The translations under genes were made by a program, and so were the position numbers. Under the pieces are notes generated by a model. The model ran no database searches. It was not told the DNA's origin and saw nothing but the letters and a program-made list of their open reading frames with translations. From Beroe ovata (taxonomy: Eukaryota; Ctenophora; Nuda; Beroida; Beroidae): a stretch of 64,000 nucleotides of DNA. The stretch covers positions 10,189 to 74,188 of the forward strand of contig CAMPET010000295.1 of NCBI GenBank assembly GCA_946803715.1, read 5' to 3'. Below, piece after piece: positions 35,501 to 47,968 of the stretch. The stretch's first letter is position 1. Every line of letters starts with the position of its first letter.

Positions 35501-36573
35501 GCACCCTATATGACGCACCAAGTAGAAGGTGCTGTTATTGATGGCCTCGACTTTGCTAACTTTGAGGATGTGCTTGGTCTAGGACACTCCAAGGGATTCA
35601 CTAGCCTTCTTATACCAGGTTACTGGGGGACAGTTGTAATTATCTCCAATCTGTGAAGTGGTTGTGCCATGAATGTATTCGGAATATGCCATGTATTCGG
35701 AATATGGGGAGTCTATGCAAGTGTCGTCACTGGTGACCGATGGGTTGCTTATGACACTGAACACTCACTTGCCATTTACATAATACCTTGCTGCTATCAG
35801 GGGCGGGAGAAGCTAACTTCGATGCTCTGGAACTGAACCCCTACGAGAACAAGAGACAAAAGCAGGAAACAGAGGTCAAGATGCTCCTCAACAAGGTACA
35901 TGTTGTCCAATGTCCAATGTACCTCGGTTTCCAGGAAAATGATAGGAAACTAGAAGATCGACTCCCTTGTAGAATTTTCCATTTCCATTGGTTAGAAATG
36001 CTCCGGTTAGATAATACCCGTCTGAGATTCTATAACTATAACCTCAGATCTCAAAACATTGAGATGTCCCCGTATCCCAGTACACTTGATTTCCCGTATC
36101 CCAGTGCATGTTCTGATGTCCCCTATCCCAGTACAAATACATGAAATGTACTGAATATGTACATTGTATTGATGTCCCCGTATCCAAGTACAAGTACATG
36201 AAATGTACTGAATATGTACATTGTATTGATGTCCCCGTATCCCAGTACAAGTGCATGAAATGTACTGAATATGTACATTGTATTGATGATCCCGCAGATC
36301 CCGGCTGAGCTGATATCCCTGGAATCGGACAGTATCCACCAAATGAAGGAGGAGGTGGAGGAGAAGCCACTGGATGACAAGGAGCTCGTCCTCAAGTTCA
36401 AGATGAAGGGACGCAACTCGGCCAAGAGACGATTCCTCAGGCGGGAGAAGCACATCCATGATGAGAGGAGGCAGAAGATCAGAGCCGCCATGGATTCAGG
36501 CGGAGATGCTGACGGAGGGGAGGCACAACAAACCAGGACTATCTTGGATAGGTTCAAATCCAAGGAGACGTGA
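32597..36573 (+). CDS. WDR46: WDR46 / UTP7 (BING4) ribosome biogenesis WD40 protein
   Basis: Nucleolar WD40 protein of the small-subunit processome. Nine exons, all in matching phase: 32597-32794, 32894-33051, 33165-33312, 33509-33740, 34130-34241, 35101-35254, 35468-35618, 35801-35895 and 36298-36573. Seen in order: basic N-terminus ([15 protein letters not shown]); [70 protein letters not shown] then [60 protein letters not shown]; the BING4CT domain with [29 protein letters not shown] and a basic C-terminus ending [10 protein letters not shown]. Matches human WDR46 throughout. Odd features: a triplicated acceptor at exon 4, a MITE-like hairpin in intron 4, satellite plus (CA)n in intron 5, and a minisatellite in intron 8. 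Confidence 0.96.
33405..33508 (+). repeat. triplicated 3' splice site before WDR46 exon 4
   Basis: Three direct copies of a unit with CTCCCCAGTATGCGTAT, the acceptor plus the first exon bases, at about 33413, 33454 and 33503. The spacers read TTCACCAGTCTCTAACTCCC. Only the third continues into the real exon. Use of the first or second copy would add YAYFTSL and then a TAA stop. Confidence 0.9.
33785..33925. mobile_element. MITE-like long hairpin in WDR46 intron 4
   Basis: Inverted arms of about 55 bp: GTATGTGTAC...CATGGA...GAAAGAAAAAGACGCGCACTT on the left and AAGTGCGCGTCTTTTTCC...CCATGCGTACACATAC on the right, around a 30-bp loop. No ORF. Looks like a small foldback element; target-site duplication not identified. 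Confidence 0.6.
34370..34825. repeat. satellite array in WDR46 intron 5, same family as 26520-27380
   Basis: Four units of roughly 110-125 bp with ATGCAGTGGTGTCAGCAAGT, ATGACGAATGAGTC, GGCCTGTTATGACGTACTG and CTGGTGTCAACACATTCCTA. More diverged than the array at 26.5 kb. Confidence 0.9.
34823..35100. repeat. long (CA)n-rich microsatellite next to WDR46 exon 6
   Basis: About 280 bp of CA repeats broken by AGTACACACA and CATACATACA units, ending in ACACACACAG, which is itself the 3' splice site of exon 6 at 35101. There is no normal polypyrimidine tract; the acceptor sits in the repeat. The ORFs through it (His/Thr repeats) are not genes. Confidence 0.95.
36060..36297. repeat. minisatellite in WDR46 intron 8
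   Basis: Three full units of about 57 bp: GATGTCCCCGTATCCCAGTA, CAAGTACATGAAATGTACTG, AATATGTACATTGTATT, plus shorter CCCAGTA copies upstream. It contains the AGTACAT/ATGTACT inverted motif and runs up to the acceptor of the last exon. Confidence 0.9.
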
Positions 36574-39500
36574 TCAGTGCTGGCTTCATAGGGTTTTAAC
36601 TTCTTTTTAACTTTTAGAAACGGTTATTCAATTATTTTAAACAGGCTCATATCAAGTCTACGTATTAGGATCAGTTACCCTGTATCAGTGTATCATAGTT
36701 TCCATGACATGGCCCATTGTAGTAGTAGGTATCATAATGAATAATCATGTCTCCCAAGTCTATTCCTACAACTGGTCACTGCTAAACACCAGAAATCCGT
36801 ATATTGCGGAAGAACTGAATAAACCTGAAAAATTATACCTCTCAGTAGTAATTTATTATCATCCTATTTTAAATAATATTATTGTGTGATGTAACCAAAC
36901 AGGAGCATTGTTTAACTCGGGGGAGCATTGTTCAAATCGCTTAAGTTGTTACGAGGTTTTGTGATGGTAGGTATGTTATGGATCATAGAGCGTTAAACTG
37001 GAATGTTAATCAAGATAACATAATCAAGGTAAATTCTCACTTGAGGTGAGAATTAAATGTGCGAAGTTTTTCTAATTTTTCGCTAAGAATTTTGAATCGT
37101 AATCCTCTAATCTGCAAGACATGTCGTCATGTCATAGAACTGCAATATTTTAAATTCATCTATACTTACAAGTAGCCCATTCGAAATTAGGGCTGCTGAG
37201 ACACAAGAATGCAGCTCAGTGAAACAAGAATATTCCCTGACAGACGAATTTGAGAGCAATACATAACAAAACTTAATTCTACCATTTTCTGGTAGACAAA
37301 TTCTCTTTAACCACCCCCTCTCTCTCTTACAGTACTAGGTTCATGACGCAGAATCCATGACTTCGTTAGCTGATCGGTGACAAGATGACAATATCACGTC
37401 AGTGTGTCACAGGAGACTGCTGCTGTAAGTAGAGCAAATCAGTGGAACTTCTATTAGTGTTGGGATATGAAATGCACAGGGTCCAGTTCATTCTTCCAGT
37501 CCCGGCCTCAAATCTTTACCCACTTTCAGAGTCAAGCACAGACAATATATTTCGACAATGTAGCAGCAGCTTTGCAGATGAACTTCGATATACAGACTGC
37601 TGAGCCGGGGTCAACCTCTGCATAAGCAATAAGCATGGACTCGCTAATCAGCATAAGAAGGTAAACGATATAACCTAGACCTCTTGTAACCTCTTGTAGG
37701 ACTTTGCCGGAAATCCGAGCTAGACCATATTCTGTTGTATACCACCTGTGTTCCAGTTCAATAGCAAGTTTGGTACTGGGGGTTGATAGTTACCTAATAG
37801 GAGGATTAATTTTGTGTTACTTTGCAAGTCTCAGTATCCTGATCATGACATGGAAAGCCTAGGATCACGTGTTTGTGTCAGTTGTAGTAATGACGAGATG
37901 ACAGATAATTATATGTGATAGTGTGACAGCGCTGACAATGTCATGTCCGATAATACCCAGTCAATCACACTTTTCCCCGACACTGAGATGTGATTGAGTT
38001 TTCTGTTTCCCTCACCACTATAAATAATTCACAACATACTACAGCTGCAGTATTTGCACTACTACAGGTCTACATACATTATAGAGTGAACGCAGCTTCA
38101 TACACACCTCTACACTCACCAATTGCTAGTGTCCTTTCTATAGACATGATCTCATGTTCTATCGACAATGAATCCTAGGGATCATATTGTTGTCTGTTAT
38201 AGCAATGTTTGGTTAATGTGAATAATCATATTTTTCTGGGTATTGATCCAACACCTCGCTATTCAGTCTAACCATCGGAGTTTTTGGGTGGAGTTTTTTT
38301 GAAATCGCCCCGAGAAGCGTATATTTCGTCAGTTTTCGCACGATTTATAGTGAGCCCCTCAGCCCCACTTGCGTAAACCCAATCTCTCTGCTTCCAGTTC
38401 TTATATGAACCATGATCACTCCAATTATTAAACCAGGCGAAGAAGTTTGATTTACTAAAATCGTGAAATTCATCCCAACCTGTCTCAAAATTTATGCACA
38501 TAATTCATGTCACCGCTGCGATTGGAGATTTAACTGGTAATATTTATCCACTTTATGGGCATACTTTATGAAATATTATACACAAAGCTGGCTGATGGAC
38601 AGGCGCAATCAGCATGGGGACAGATTATGTAAATCCTTCGCTCGAACTGTTCACGATGTACTGTGTAACGAGCTGCTGTCTTCATCCACGCTGCTTTCTC
38701 TCTCGCTTGTCATATTGGTGGTGTCATTTAGGTGGTGTACCTTGTGTGTCCTGTGTGTGAGAACGTTTGACACCATCATGACACCGAATTACAGTATGAA
38801 ACTGCAGCTCATGAGACACCACTTCTATATGAGCCTCATACTCGGAATGAGTAATTGACAATCATACTACGTTTGTTTGTGGACAATGTCCGAACTTCGA
38901 TCGATCCATTGAATTTTGCGAATGTTCTTGCCAGTAGTTACTTTAATTACAAATTTTTTTCCTTTTTTTTTCATTCATCCCGGATATGTAACGCCGTCAC
39001 AAGTTCCTGCGCACGCATTACGTACAGCTGTCAACTCTTTCATCCGGCATTCCACACCTTTGAAAAAGTCGAGATTCTCAGAATAGTATAAATTACTTTC
39101 CGATAGCTCCACACTTCGCAGCACTTTCTCACCATGAACCAATCGACACCAGTTACATTACAAGTACTTCTGTCGAAGTATCTTACCTAATGGTCCACGG
39201 TGGTCCAGTAAGTCTTGCCTCACTGAACTCTTTCCCCAGGGAAGCTCTCTATCCTTTTCTCAGCTTCATAGTTCATACTTGGTAAATCATCACTTGATTT
39301 GTTAGCTGGTCAAGACAACGTACATAAGTTATAGCGGTATGATAACGCATTTGATTTACATAAATTTCGATCATTTCTGGCAATGCTTGTTCAGCTATGA
39401 AGACCGGTCTCGCTGTCACTCTTATTCCGGGGTACATAGCTATCTTGTTATTGTTGTTGCAGGATACATGGCGTATACTATCCGCGGCAACACGCCAGCA

Positions 39501-40751
39501 ACAGTATAATGACATTATGTCCACTTGGCTGATTTGTGTGCGGTCTCCCCATCCCCCGGCCTGTGCGCCATAATTGAGTTTACCATATAATAGTACACTT
39601 TGATACTAATATCTCTCCCCCGATCTGTGGTAATTTCTGTAATTTTCCACCCCCCCCTCGTTTTCGTGCCATATATCATGGGTGAGATGTTTTTACAACC
39701 CCCCCTTCCCTCCTCCTTTTTGCTTGTTGTTGTAGTATGATGTGTTGTTACACTTGATATCTCTCATACAAACACAGTGTCAACCACAATCAAGCTCTGA
39801 CGAGTTATATAATGTTGTGGTGGGATCTTAATTGTCTCTTAATTAGCCTTAATTACCCCTCCCGCATAATGCTCGCTTGTGATAATAGCAACTCGTCGGT
39901 TGAGAGTATTTTAGAGTCAAAGTGTGGGTCGTTTGCAGTGATCCGTGCGTGTCATGCGTGTATGTGTTGCATATATATGACTCGCGAGAATTGAAAAGCA
40001 TGAATATGAATGATCCAAGATAAAGAGTGGAACCGCTTCTCCTAGGAATCTATAGTTCCCGCAGCTTTCCCCGATGAAGCATTGTGTATCTCGATTGCCC
40101 TATTTCCGAATGTTATCATAACAGCTTTAATTATTTGTTTTGACGTGGTCACATATCTCTCATGCATACCATTCATACATTCTTTTCTTCTAGGACATGA
40201 AATAAAAGATCGTTGATCTCCAAAGTTATTTACTGGGAAGAATGAGTTAAAGAGTGGAGGGAAAGAGAGCTAGATAGAGAGGTAGATAGAGAGGTAGTAG
40301 AGGTAATGCGATGATCTGAGCTCCACACGACATCAAATTGCTCCCTCTCCAACACCCGTCACGCGTCTATACTTCTCATGTTTGCCTCTCTTTGTACTGT
40401 GTACATACTCCTAGACGAATAGTCTGCAGTGTCTGTCTCTCTTTGTTTGTGTTTGTACTAAACGCGGGGAAGCAAACACGGCTTGTTGTGACACCGTGAC
40501 ATCGATACTATGAATGTGTGAGTCAGTGTGTAGCCGGGCTGTCTTGTTCAAATTTGAACTGCATTGCAATAGTTTAATTAGTAAGCAGGTAATCAATACC
40601 GCGATAGTGTAAGGTGAACGTATGGCACGGGGAATTGCGTTGCGGTTATACCGCAGCCAGCATGCTGAGTGTAGGAGAGGGGTGACAACTGCGAACCGGG
40701 CTTTTAGCTGCAGTGTTCTGCACTCGGTTTTGTATGAGAACAATTTTCATT

Positions 40752-40985
40752 CTTGACACCACTTTCTCCTGATGCCACCTTCTTCTAACGAATATTTCTT
40801 TACTGATTCTTCAGAAACCGCTTCATTTTGACACCACTTTTTTCTGACAGTTCTTTCTGATTCTTTAGACCCATTCTTTCCTTGACAGTTGACACCACTG
40901 TTCCTTGACAGCACCCTTTGTTGTCACCACTTTCTCTTGACACCACTTAGCCAGACACCACTCCCGCTTGACAACACTGCAGTAA
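40752..40985. repeat. degenerate TTGACACCACTTTCT tandem repeat
   Basis: About ten loosely kept copies of CTTGACACCACTTTCTCC and variants (TGACAGTTCTTTCTGATTC, TTGACAGCACC). Shares the TGACACCA core with the other arrays in the window but is much more decayed. Confidence 0.75.
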
Positions 40986-43142
40986 TTTGACTGACTTTTC
41001 TTGGCAGAACTCTCTTGTCAGCATTTTCACTGAAACTTATATAGAGTTCGAACTGTAGTGTTGATTGGGAATTATATTGGAGTGATTCGACGCAGTGATA
41101 ATGGCTAAATATCTCAAAAACTGCAGTCGCTCTGTCGATTTTAATCGCTCAATTCATTCAAAAATTAGATTTGCTCATTTCCAATTCGCTTCAAAAACAT
41201 TCAGCCAATTTCCAGAGCTCATCTCCGATGAAACTTGATAACATATTGGATTATTTTGTGATACACACTGATATACTAGTCGACTGGAAGTCTGTCGATA
41301 AAACTTCCATTCCTGACTCTGCATTATTTTTATCCCCCACTCTAAGTTTCGCACAAGGCACCATGATAACTGGATATCTGATTGAATTTTCGATAAATTA
41401 GCACTTATTAACAATTATCCTTCTCAATGTGCGTGTGTTTTTACCGAATTATCGGTATAACATTATACGTAGCATAATATTATGATCCTATTAAACGCTC
41501 CATATTCTGAGACCTACTACATTATCATGTACCTTGCAATCATCCGTACTTTGCAATGATCCTGCGTTTATTGACGTTGCAGTCTTTACTCTGCACGTAA
41601 AATATTGTAATTAGTAGTCGGTTTCACTTTCATCAAATGTGACGTATGAATTTATTTATTTTTCTGTCATGATGTTATTTTTGATTTCTTACTGTGAAAG
41701 TTCATCAAGGTTTCCCACTGCAGCGCAGAGGTGAAGCTTACCAATAGGGAACTGCGCTGCACGCGCCTTACATTAATTAACTTATTGTTATCTCGGTGGA
41801 GCTGATGCCTGTGTCGCTGCCGGTTATCGAGTTCCCTCCCCGCTGAATTATGCGGCCACTCGGCATGAATGCTGTCATCGTATATTGATCTAGAGAGACT
41901 ATCCCCTAATAGCCCGGATTCCCCGAGGTGATCCGATTATCATCGTCCTCAATATCATCGACTTTGTTTACTTTCTCAGTTGTGATAGTTGTCTCCAATA
42001 TCGAGATCGTACTGTGGCGATTTATTACTGCTTCGCTTCCGTTCGCAGTTAACAGTTTGCTATTGAAATGGCTCGACGGCTCGTTTTATTCATAGAGCTC
42101 ACCTATAGCAGTGGATTAAAAGGTAAGCGACTGTTGTAGACTTCGGAAAATGGAATGGCTTTTGGTCAAGAGACAAGGGCACCTGTGAAGGGCTTAGGGC
42201 ACTGTTAAACCAGGGTAGTACCTATCACCTTTGATTAGATAATGAGGTAATTGAATAATGAGGTAATTGTACCCTGGAACTGTCTGTGACAGCCGCGTTT
42301 GCATGGATGATAACGCATTGTGCAGGTCATGTATGCGAGTGTGTGTGCGGTTGATTGATTCCCGACATTATGTAAACACCCTAGTTTCTACTTACAAACA
42401 TTTTCTTGTCATGTTACTCGGTCACTGNTTACAATATATGCTTCTCAGTTTATGCGGCTGTGATCCACGCTTTGTCCCTTTGCAGAGTTTTCCCAGGCTA
42501 CGCAATATTACATCATTTCAATTTTCACTTTGTAGTGGTGTGAGATACCATCGGAGTCCCATATTTGCCAGATTTTGTCCTATAACCGTATTTTGTTCCC
42601 TGGTTCTCAAGTGGTGCTTGTTGCTGCACCACCTACACCCACATATGGTACTATAATCCCTATAATATGGTACTATATGGGAGGGGAGGAGCTGCATCTA
42701 GCATGGTAATATGCGCTCTGCATGGTATCATGATGCTGCTTCTGCCCCGCATGTCACACCCACATGATACTGGTGTAGTGAGCCACCCTACACACTAACA
42801 AAAGGACATATGAAACTGACAAAAAGGTCATATGAAACCTGTCTAACTACTATATAGGGTCCGTCCACATATGATTATGTAGCCATCTACCATTGCGCTT
42901 GTATATAATTCGTATTATGTAGATACGTATTAGTAGATTTTTATTCTAATTCTGAATCTGAGCATATGGTATTACCCAGGACATTCATGAAAATCGTCCC
43001 CTCAGTGTATTCACCCGATGCTTTTCCATATGATGTGGACTCTACCTAGGACCTAGGTTTATGTTTTGGCTATGGTCTACACTCTACAATCTACAAACTA
43101 AAAGAAATCATAGTAAAAACCCAATTGAATCAATGATACTTG

Positions 43143-43230
43143 CTTGATACAATGAGTCATGACTATAGCTTGTGAGTCATGACTATAGCTCTTGTGAGTC
43201 ATGACTATAGCTTGTGAGTAATGACTATAG
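43143..43230. repeat. tandem repeat TGAGTCATGACTATAGCTTG
   Basis: Four to five copies of a 20-22 bp unit containing GTCATGAC, itself palindromic and AP-1/CRE-like in appearance. Confidence 0.9.
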
Positions 43231-44257
43231 CTTGTGAGTCACTGAACATGAAGGAAGGAAAGGGAACTACCAACTAATGTATTTCAACCAATTTGTTTCA
43301 GTATAATGCAAACTGATGTAACTGAAGTGTAACTGCCGGTCGTGCTGACTTTGTAGGTACTATTTTGAGGCTTCTGCACACCGTACATATACCCACAACC
43401 TACTTCCGACTAAAGATTTGAGTTGCAAATCCAGAATATATTACAGGGGCTGAGCAAAAAGTTGCTGCTGCAGAAATTTTAACTTTTTATATTTCTTGCA
43501 GTTTTAAACTTATTTTTAAATCGACCACAATGACACATTATGATAGTAGACGAAGCTTGTCAAGTAGGAGAAATGCTACCGGTCTCATTTTTCCTACTTT
43601 TCCTCTATTTTCCTGGAAAATGGAGTAGGTTTGGACTTTCTATGGCCATGTTCTGTGGCCATGCTGGTCACAACCGTCTTGGATGTTCGTGTTGCCATTC
43701 ACTACTATGGGGTTTACAATCAAACACCAATATTTACTAGTGAAGTAGGTAGTGATTATTAGAGTTCGTGACCATGACCAACTGGCTCCATTCACGATTC
43801 ACCGACTATTCACTTATCTCAATTCATCAAATTTAAATCAGACCTTGTACCTTGCTTGATACCATGATTATTTTAGTGATCCATGTTACGATCCAGCTGA
43901 TACTGGTCTATTATACTTGCCACCACTAAAGTTACAATTCATTGTGCTGGTTCCTGTCCTATGATGTGTTGCTGATTGATGTGTTGCTGATTGATACACT
44001 CCCACAACAAAATCATGCCTATTTTCAGCTACTCGCATCATCGCTCTATTCTTATCCTCATCCTACTATCATTGTATGGTGATGTCTCACTGTGATTTGT
44101 TTCGCACGTCACCGCTCGAAATGAGCACACTGCTGGGGTCATAATACCATCCCGTCACCAGTAATTAGTAAATGGGAGGTGTTAGGTAACTCATCGAGGG
44201 GAAGGTGCTAATATGTATTAGGAGTATGGGTGCCGCGTGGGTATATAAACTTCCATA

Positions 44258-44357
44258 CCAGGGCATTGTACCGCAATCCAGCCACCAGGGCATTGTACCG
44301 CAATCCAGCCACCAGGGCATTGTACCGTTATCCAGCCACAAGGGCATTGTACCGCAA
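44258..44357. repeat. 27-bp tandem repeat ending at a gap
   Basis: Four copies of CAGGGCATTGTACCGCAATC plus CAGCCAC. The last copy runs into the N gap, so the array is probably longer than shown. Confidence 0.95.
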
Positions 44358-44722
44358 NNNNNNNNNNNNNNNNNNNNNNNNNNNNNNNNNNNNNNNNNNN
44401 NNNNNNNNNNNNNNNNNNNNNNNNNNNNNNNNNNNNNNNNNNNNNNNNNNNNNNNNNNNNNNNNNNNNNNNNNNNNNNNNNNNNNNNNNNNNNNNNNNNN
44501 NNNNNNNNNNNNNNNNNNNNNNNNNNNNNNNNNNNNNNNNNNNNNNNNNNNNNNNNNNNNNNNNNNNNNNNNNNNNNNNNNNNNNNNNNNNNNNNNNNNN
44601 NNNNNNNNNNNNNNNNNNNNNNNNNNNNNNNNNNNNNNNNNNNNNNNNNNNNNNNNNNNNNNNNNNNNNNNNNNNNNNNNNNNNNNNNNNNNNNNNNNNN
44701 NNNNNNNNNNNNNNNNNNNNNN
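44358..44722. other. assembly gap (365 N)
   Basis: Between a 27-bp tandem array and a (TG)n tract at 44735-44820. Confidence 0.99.
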
Positions 44723-45299
44723 ACATGTGAGAGATGTGTGTGTGTGTGTGTGTGTGTGCACTGTGCGTGTGTGGGAGATGTGTGTGTTTGGGAAATGTGT
44801 GAGTGTGTGTGTGTGCAGTAGGGGGGATGTGTGCAGGGAATGTAACAGCTTCTGTAACATTCTCCCCTACTCATAGTTGCTCTCCTGCAGCCGCACTTCG
44901 AATAGTTATCATTGCTTCCATAACTTGTCACCGAACGTCGACCATATGATATCTGGAAATCGTTTATCAGTGATCTGTAGTTCCCATGTCAGTTCTGGAG
45001 GGACCGGACTTTGCGTACTTGCAATTACTAGTGCGACCCTCAATCGTAAATTATACGGCGTGCTTAAACGGCGTTCCATTCATTAAGAATGCCATGAGCA
45101 GTGAGTAATTGTCCTTTGGATTTGGTCTGACTCCTATTCGGTATGAGACCATACGTGATTGCTTCCAGTCCTCCTTACTCACCAGTCCTCATATTTTCTA
45201 TTAATGTATGCTCTACAAGGAAGTCTGTATGATCGGATCATTTTGTTGAGACACCCTCTTGAATAACATAGCGCCGTCTATAAGTTGTTGTATTGTGTG

Positions 45300-45472
45300 C
45301 GACACAGTACACACACACAGTAAACACACACACACACACAGTACACACACAGTACTTTGCTATTGCACTTTGCTATTGCACTTTGCTATTGCAATCTGCT
45401 ATTACAATCTGTTATTGCAATCTGCTATTGCAATCTGCTATTGCACTTTGCTATTGCACTTGTCTTCTGCTC
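45300..45472. repeat. CA microsatellite followed by CTTTGCTATTGCA repeats
   Basis: A (CA)n tract with GTACACACACA units to about 45355. It is followed by about nine copies of a 13-14 bp unit CTTTGCTATTGCA / ATCTGCTATTGCA. Confidence 0.95.
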
Positions 45473-46534
45473 TGTTTTTCATGTAATCCACATACTCCTA
45501 TCCCAGCTAGGTATGAAACTATGCTGAAATGATCGTTTCACGCAGTGAAAATGTTCATAATGATATTTCTATTTGCACCCAGGTGGTCAACAATATATGC
45601 CATACCAATGCTGAGCATAATTTGGAAATGAACTAGAAATTAACGAATTGCTATGATAAAAACACGTGTATACGTATTCTGTGACGAACATTGCTCGTTA
45701 CTAGACTGCTGCTGGAGTCCGATAGGATCATCGGATTCATGACTTTTGTAAAATATTACATTCTTTAGATAATATTCTCATGAATAAAGCCCTTATAATG
45801 CCCTTCCTTCTTCATTGACTCATTGATTCAAAGGTGACACATTATTAATGTTATGGTAATGACAGCAACGTGCTGGCAACGTGCTGGCAACGTGATGGCG
45901 CTCTAGCTGCCGCGGTACATAATGCTGTTCGAAACCCATAATCGCGGTGCGCGGCATGTTGTTACACTTTGTCTTTGTTCCGCTGAGAAGTACACTAGCA
46001 ATTACTCCAGGGTACTTTGTTTGAGGTGGCGTGGCTGCACCTTGTGAATCATGTACCCTCATTAGGGCTACTAATTAGGTTACCGCGCAGCTGTGTTGTG
46101 CGCACATATATGGGTGTGAGCATGCCTGCTGCTGATGCAGCCTAGTGGGCTGTCTGTTGTATTATCAGTGATCAGTGATCGGCTGATGCGTGTTCCGCTA
46201 TACAGACCGCTACTATGTAGTAATCAGGTTACAGTGTCATATGAGTCACCAAATTGTAACTATAACCCCCCCCCTTCATATCGATTGTTATCACTGCGCT
46301 GCTACTAGACTTTGCTCAGACAGATTGGCATTTCCGCTCGTCTAGATCAGCATTTCCGCCTGTCTGCCGCCCACCGCAGCTGTGAGGAACCATGGTATCC
46401 GCGATAGGTTGGTTTCGGTTGTAATTCTCGTCGGCAGATTACTTTTGCAGTGGTATTCGCTGATAAAATTATTCGTCAATTTGCTTGAAGCAGTGCTGCT
46501 GGGCAATTATCTGTCATCATAGCTCGTTCATTTC

Positions 46535-46670
46535 CTTATTCATATTGTTGTTCATTTCCTTTTATCTGTTCATTTCCTTTCAGTTGTTCATTTCCTTTTC
46601 GTTGTTCATTTCCTTTTAGCCGTTCATTTCCTTTCAGTTGTTAATTTCCTTTTCGTTGTTCATTTCCTTT

Positions 46671-46703
<33 letters not shown>

Positions 46704-46744
46704 TTGTTACTCTTGTTGTTTTTGTTGTTGTTGTTGTTGTTATT
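46535..46744. repeat. TTGTTCATTTCCTTTT repeats and (TTG)n
   Basis: About seven copies of a 17-19 bp unit with GTTCATTTCCTTT, then a (TTG)n tract. The (TTG)n part starts the block that is duplicated at 47609. Confidence 0.95.
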
Positions 46745-47033
46745 TTTCATTGCCTTTATATTGCCTGCATTTGGCGTTACTATTCCCCCTTTCCCAGGGC
46801 ATGTGATTATTGGGATATGATCCTCCGGAACATGTGACCCCCACACACTGTACCCGTGACCCAGATCTCTATCATGATTGTTCTTTGTACAGTTCTTTTC
46901 CATCTTACCCTTGGAACCGTCCACAATCACTATGAAGAGAGTAATGAGACACCCATTGCGAGGGGTGATCAGATCCTACAATGTGATCAAAATGGTGAGT
47001 CACCGGTGGGGTGGGGGTTGTAGGGGGGGGGGT
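46672..47033. repeat. 360-bp direct duplication, copy 1 (contains a signal-peptide exon)
   Basis: The block from (TTG)n through CACCGGTGGGGTGGGGGTTG and a G-run is repeated at 47609-47968 with no difference that I could see. Copy 2 stops at the single N at 47969. It includes the exon ATG at 46874 with donor at 46995. Confidence 0.95.
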
Positions 47034-47606
47034 CAATCTGAATATATTGTGTCATCGGAAAACCGGGTTATCTTGATCAGAGGGGACATGGGGGAGTGGG
47101 GGTTAATTAGTGGCCCTAATCTCATAATTAGATTTGTTTTAACTAGACTGTCAACACGGGCGGGGCATCGCTTATCTCATCACTCAGTGTTACTCCTACA
47201 TAATATATTCAAATGATATTGCATCTCTTGGAGACTCAATCAGGCTTTATCACCTGTTGTCGTGTCACACAGACAAAGTGACTTTGTCAACCAAGTCAGA
47301 TGAGGGAGGGGTCACACCTCTTGCAACCTTCACACACACAGTATACACACGCACACGTCACACATAGTGTACAGAATAGTGTATAGAATTAAGTTTCTGG
47401 CTACCCATTGGTAGATAACAGGATGTAGATTGTAGCTCTGCAGGATTCTGCACTATTTTGCACGCTCTCTGGAGTCTGGAGACAGCAGATTCAATTTTAT
47501 GTCAGATTAGTATGCACATGTTTTCACAATTCACAGGGGATTTCGAGTAATAAATGATAAATAATTCATTCACATTACACAGGTTGTCCGCATGAAAATA
47601 CTGCAG

Positions 47607-47608
<2 letters not shown>

Positions 47609-47639
<31 letters not shown>

Positions 47640-47968
47640 TTGTTACTCTTGTTGTTTTTGTTGTTGTTGTTGTTGTTATTTTTCATTGCCTTTATATTGC
47701 CTGCATTTGGCGTTACTATTCCCCCTTTCCCAGGGCATGTGATTATTGGGATATGATCCTCCGGAACATGTGACCCCCACACACTGTACCCGTGACCCAG
47801 ATCTCTATCATGATTGTTCTTTGTACAGTTCTTTTCCATCTTACCCTTGGAACCGTCCACAATCACTATGAAGAGAGTAATGAGACACCCATTGCGAGGG
47901 GTGATCAGATCCTACAATGTGATCAAAATGGTGAGTCACCGGTGGGGTGGGGGTTGTAGGGGGGGGGG
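47609..47968. repeat. 360-bp direct duplication, copy 2, ending at an N join
   Basis: Same block as 46672-47033, about 937 bp away. It ends exactly where the sequence has a single N in a G-run, which suggests a faulty contig join rather than a natural duplication. Confidence 0.9.

Larger units (their letters stand above)
36574..46490. other. gene-poor interval of about 10 kb
   Basis: No gene could be supported here, in contrast to the dense region to the left. ORFs up to about 130 codons lack family motifs. Two splice-like candidates were noted but not called: an ATG at 42068 with a GTAAGC donor at 42123, and CTTACAG...GTAAGT around 37332-37427. The interval holds repeats (listed separately), a long N gap and a single N at 42428. 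It could contain 5' exons or regulatory DNA of the astacin-type gene downstream. Confidence 0.5.

Noticed and set aside
37332-37427. Sequence between CTTACAG and GTAAGT containing MTISRQCVTGDCCC
   Set aside because: Resembles a small exon, but has no recognisable family and an in-frame connection could not be shown.
38268-38501. Minus-strand ORF with WDEFHDFSKSNFFAWFNNWS
   Set aside because: Composition looks somewhat protein-like, but there are no splice sites, homologues I recognise, or neighbouring exons.
42068-42122. Possible first exon (ATG, 18 codons, MARRLVLFIELTYSSGLK, GTAAGC donor)
   Set aside because: Too short to judge and no partner exon with a matching phase was found.
44165-44931. 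ORFs of 130-240 codons spanning the N gap
   Set aside because: Most codons are N; the ends are microsatellite and 27-bp repeat translations. The same applies to ORFs over 19121-19817 and 61065-61543.
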